Part shown: positions 42,704 through 64,000 of the stretch, piece by piece
How the letters are laid out: each line of letters starts with the position of its first letter
Numbering within the stretch: position 1 is the first letter of the stretch
Source of the DNA: Bolinopsis microptera
Taxonomy: Eukaryota > Ctenophora > Tentaculata > Lobata > Bolinopsidae
Length of the DNA stretch: 64,000 bases
Reading direction: 5' to 3'
Assembly (NCBI RefSeq): GCF_026151205.1
Contig: NC_087073.1
Coordinates: forward strand, 15,395,837-15,459,836
The notes under the pieces: generated by a model
What the model was told of the DNA's origin: nothing
Seen by the model: the letters and a program-made list of their open reading frames with translations, nothing else
Database searches by the model: none
Translations under genes and position numbers: made by a program

Positions 42704-44342
42704 ATGAGCTGGCATGGCAGACTCTGCGCTAACTTATATCGGAGCACCTCCCTAACCAGAGTAGCTAGACCTGCTTCTCGTTGTAACAACAGAGTTGCTA
42801 GAACCACCACAGCAGTTAGGTCTTGTACCAGAGATCATGGCACCGTCGCTCCCCTCCCCCCACCCTTCAAGGTAATTAGGAGCTCAAGAGTCCAGACACA
42901 GGTCCTTTGATTTGAGGCTCTAGACTCTGGAAATATCTTTCTAGTTAGGAGAACTGCACTGTTATCAGCAATTTGTATTTTTCAATGTCTTTTGTCTTTA
43001 TAAACGGAGTATACATTAATATACACTATTTACAATTTTTTTTCTAAGACGTATTATTTAATATGTTATGATACTACAGGCTCAGGAGGCGATCAAGTTA
43101 GCAGACCTGAGGGAGGCAGTGCACACAGACAACATAGTGGATGATCTTGTGAGGGACTTGAAATCAGTTAACCCTGATCTCACAGCTAGTGCCACTCATC
43201 TCTTCAAAGGTTTGTAGTTTGTTACAGCTCATATAGGATGATCTGTTTTGTCTTCATCGGAAATTGTGTGGTTACCGCACGAATGAGAATGGTAATAATC
43301 TCCGATATCTCATAAGTGCGGTAATTGTATTTTCTCCCGACTTTCAGAACAAAAATGAGATTTCCGCTGCTTTATTTATTCCTTCGTTGACATTTCCCAA
43401 TTGTTCCTGCCATATACCCATGATCTACATATTTTATACCATTTATCTAACCAGAGATAATAAGATTTTACTGTGGCTAACTTGTGACTATTTTCAGGGG
43501 GAGGGAAGTATCTTCGACCGACCTGTGTAATGTTGATGGGTGAGTGTTGCAACACAGGTCACCCTCACAATTACAAACAGCGTGAGATAGCTCTTATCAC
43601 TGAGCTGATCCACGTGGCTAGTCTTGTACATGACGATGTGTTGGATAGTTCTGATACTCGTCGTACCCTGCCCACCGTCAACTCTATGTTCAATGAGAAG
43701 GTAGCTATACTGTCTGGGGATTTTATTATAGCAAGAGCTACAAGTAAGTTAGCTAGGCTAGGCTGCAGTGAAACTATTACTATACTGTCCAGTGTGATCA
43801 GAGATTTGATAAAAGGTGAGATACATCAACTTAATAAACGATCTGCTAATCACGAAGAACGGCTAGATCTCTACATTGAAAAGAGTTATCTGAAAACAGC
43901 TAGTTTGATAGCACATGGGTGTCAGGCAGTTGCTCTTAACAGTGGTCGACCCCACCTTCAAAACGTGGCTTACCAGTACGGTAGAAACATGGGCATCGCA
44001 TTCCAACTAGTTGATGACATGCTTGATTTCATCTCAACTTCCGAGGCAATGGGTAAAGCTACGGGAGCGGATTTAAAATTAGGATTAGCCACTGCACCAG
44101 TGTTGTATGCGTCACTCAAACACCCAAAGTTAATAGATCTGATATCACGTGGTTTTAATGAGAAGGGTGATGTTGAGTTAGCGCTGAGTATGGTGCAAGA
44201 TAGTAACGGAATAGAGCGCACTAAATCATTAGCACAAATATACTGTGATAAAGCGCTGAGGAATTTGGAGGAGCTGCCTGAGTCGGAGTATAAGACAGGA
44301 CTGGCAATAATTTGTGATCTGGTTTTGAACAGGACTAGCTGA
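42704..44342 (+). CDS. PDSS1: Polyprenyl (decaprenyl-type) diphosphate synthase subunit 1, 3 exons
   Basis: Exons 42704-42871, 43080-43209 and 43498-44342 join in phase to 380 residues. The N-terminal 55 residues are rich in Arg, Ser and Thr with no acids at the start (SLTRVARPASRCNNRVAR), a mitochondrial targeting peptide. The catalytic core has GGGKYLRP, the first aspartate-rich motif HDDVLD, KTASLIA, and the second motif FQLVDDMLDF followed by KATGADLKLGLATAPVLY. These bind the Mg-diphosphates of isopentenyl and allylic substrates. The enzyme builds the ubiquinone side chain, normally as a heteromer with PDSS2. The upstream neighbour is tRNA-Cys on the other strand. Confidence 0.92.
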
Positions 44343-45510
44343 TGATAAACTATTGATTAGCAGTAAATTATCAAATATCATTCACGGTTAGTTTAGATAA
44401 CGATGTAGTTTTGATTGTTAATTTATTATTACGTTACAGCTTTGAGCATACATACAACTAAGAACTTATTTTATTTCAAAAAAGCCTTTGTAATTTTATT
44501 GAAGAAGTAGTTAATGCTATTGAAGGAGTAATTGATAAGGGATTAATTGATGAAGGAGTAATTAATTTACAATGAAGCTGTGAAGCAACTCTAGTGGTGA
44601 AGCCTTTTAAATAAGGTAGTGACCCTTACTTAAAACGTTTCCCTTTGACATGCAGTTTATTGCTATCGAGTATCGGCACTCATATATCGAAAGTAATTTT
44701 AATTTGGTTCATATTTTGCTGGGCAGCTCTAGCCCAGTCTAAATGTCATGACACAAAAATAACATGTGGATTGTGGACCTTCAAGCATAATTGACAATTA
44801 TTATGCACAATTATGCACATTAAACCTCATGTTTTAATGATGCATTAGTCTATGTACTGTCAAGCATTTCGTTATGAACATTTCCGCCGTGTTTACGTAA
44901 TTACAGATTCAAAGGAAATGATGACTTTACCTATGTCTTACTTCCATCCAATAATTACTCCCATTATATTTGTTCTTGGCGCACTTCACTGTAATCATGT
45001 CTTGATTATCGTTGAAAAATATTCAAACCTTCCCAGTGAATCATTTTGCACGCTAACTGCATTGTAAGTTTGTCATCACATAATATTTTGGTAAATGTAA
45101 TAATTTGCATTTCAGATATAATCGTTAATGGCACAGTAACAGTTTTTGTAAGCATTGCTTTCATGTTTATGTTATTATGGATTTCTACACATCTTGAATT
45201 TATTTGGCTCAGTTTTTACACCGATGCGTAATCAGTGACCACATTTTCCAGTTACGGCGCTATCATGTAAAGATGATTATACGTTTTCTATTTTCTAATG
45301 AAAATGCGTCTTATTCTTCTCTAAATTCAAAGGAATTAAAACCAGTGTTCTAAAAACTCACATGAAATCATTTTATTTATGAATATCAAAAAAGTTTCAT
45401 TTTATTCTAATAAATCTCTGTCGATGAAATATTTTCGATCTAAGTCTTACTTATCATGTTTTTCAGAATTTAGGATGGACATGGTTATCAAGTAGTTGTT
45501 AGTCGTGTCG
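44343..45510. other. Intergenic and 5' leader of the HECT gene
   Basis: No gene seen. Near the right end an acceptor-like TTTTTCAG ends at 45466. A short upstream reading frame (ATG at 45475, stop TAG at 45493) precedes the proposed HECT-gene start and lies in the same frame. Confidence 0.5.

Positions 45511-64000
<18,490 letters not shown>

Overview
This window is eukaryotic and almost certainly from an invertebrate animal. It is AT-rich, has spliced genes with GT-AG introns, and carries conserved animal genes (C17orf75, a BRAT1-like gene, FAM221A, EXOC8, PDSS1, a NEDD4-type HECT ligase) among several LINE clades, hAT-type and TTAA-flanked MITEs and many satellites. An early-branching lineage such as a cnidarian would fit, but the sequence alone does not fix the phylum. 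Exon boundaries were assigned by eye from splice signals, reading phase and remembered family similarity; no search was run.

Layout. (1) 1-16.3 kb is repeat territory: the end of a TIR element, an apparently intact two-ORF LINE on the minus strand (2092-6359), decayed LINE fragments on both strands, a 100-bp-arm inverted repeat carrying a hammerhead-ribozyme-like core in each arm (about 12.18-12.43 kb), a 10-bp satellite and a TTAA-flanked foldback MITE. (2) 16.4-23.6 kb holds a four-exon, signal-peptide-bearing, single-pass membrane protein with a PLAT-like ectodomain, whose second intron contains a near-perfect 726-bp palindrome, and an intronless two-KH-domain RNA-binding protein. (3) 24.6-27.7 kb is a 13-bp satellite split by an hAT-type MITE with an 8-bp target duplication, then a second copy of the TIR element seen at the window start. 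(4) 27.8-64 kb is a gene-dense run with every protein gene on the plus strand: C17orf75, BRAT1-like, FAM221A, EXOC8, a TPR/J-domain protein, PDSS1 and a C2-WW-HECT ubiquitin ligase that runs off the right edge. A tRNA-Cys(GCA) gene lies on the minus strand between the J-domain gene and PDSS1.

The genes do not form one pathway. There is a loose membrane-traffic theme: C17orf75 (WDR11 complex, TGN vesicle capture), EXOC8 (exocyst tethering) and the NEDD4-type ligase (ubiquitination of membrane cargo). PDSS1 makes the ubiquinone side chain and BRAT1 chaperones the Integrator nuclease. Several start codons sit just downstream of acceptor-like AGs and one intergenic gap is only 281 bp, so 5'UTR introns or spliced-leader trans-splicing are worth testing.

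The strongest candidate for undescribed structure is at 49.7-52.0 kb, inside a NEDD4-like intron. Six copies of a short, imperfectly palindromic motif (GCTCAACC-n-GTGGAGCA) are spaced about 145-195 bp apart in one orientation. Six more follow in the opposite orientation at about 150-165 bp, separated by unrelated sequence, and the whole array has inverted outer ends.
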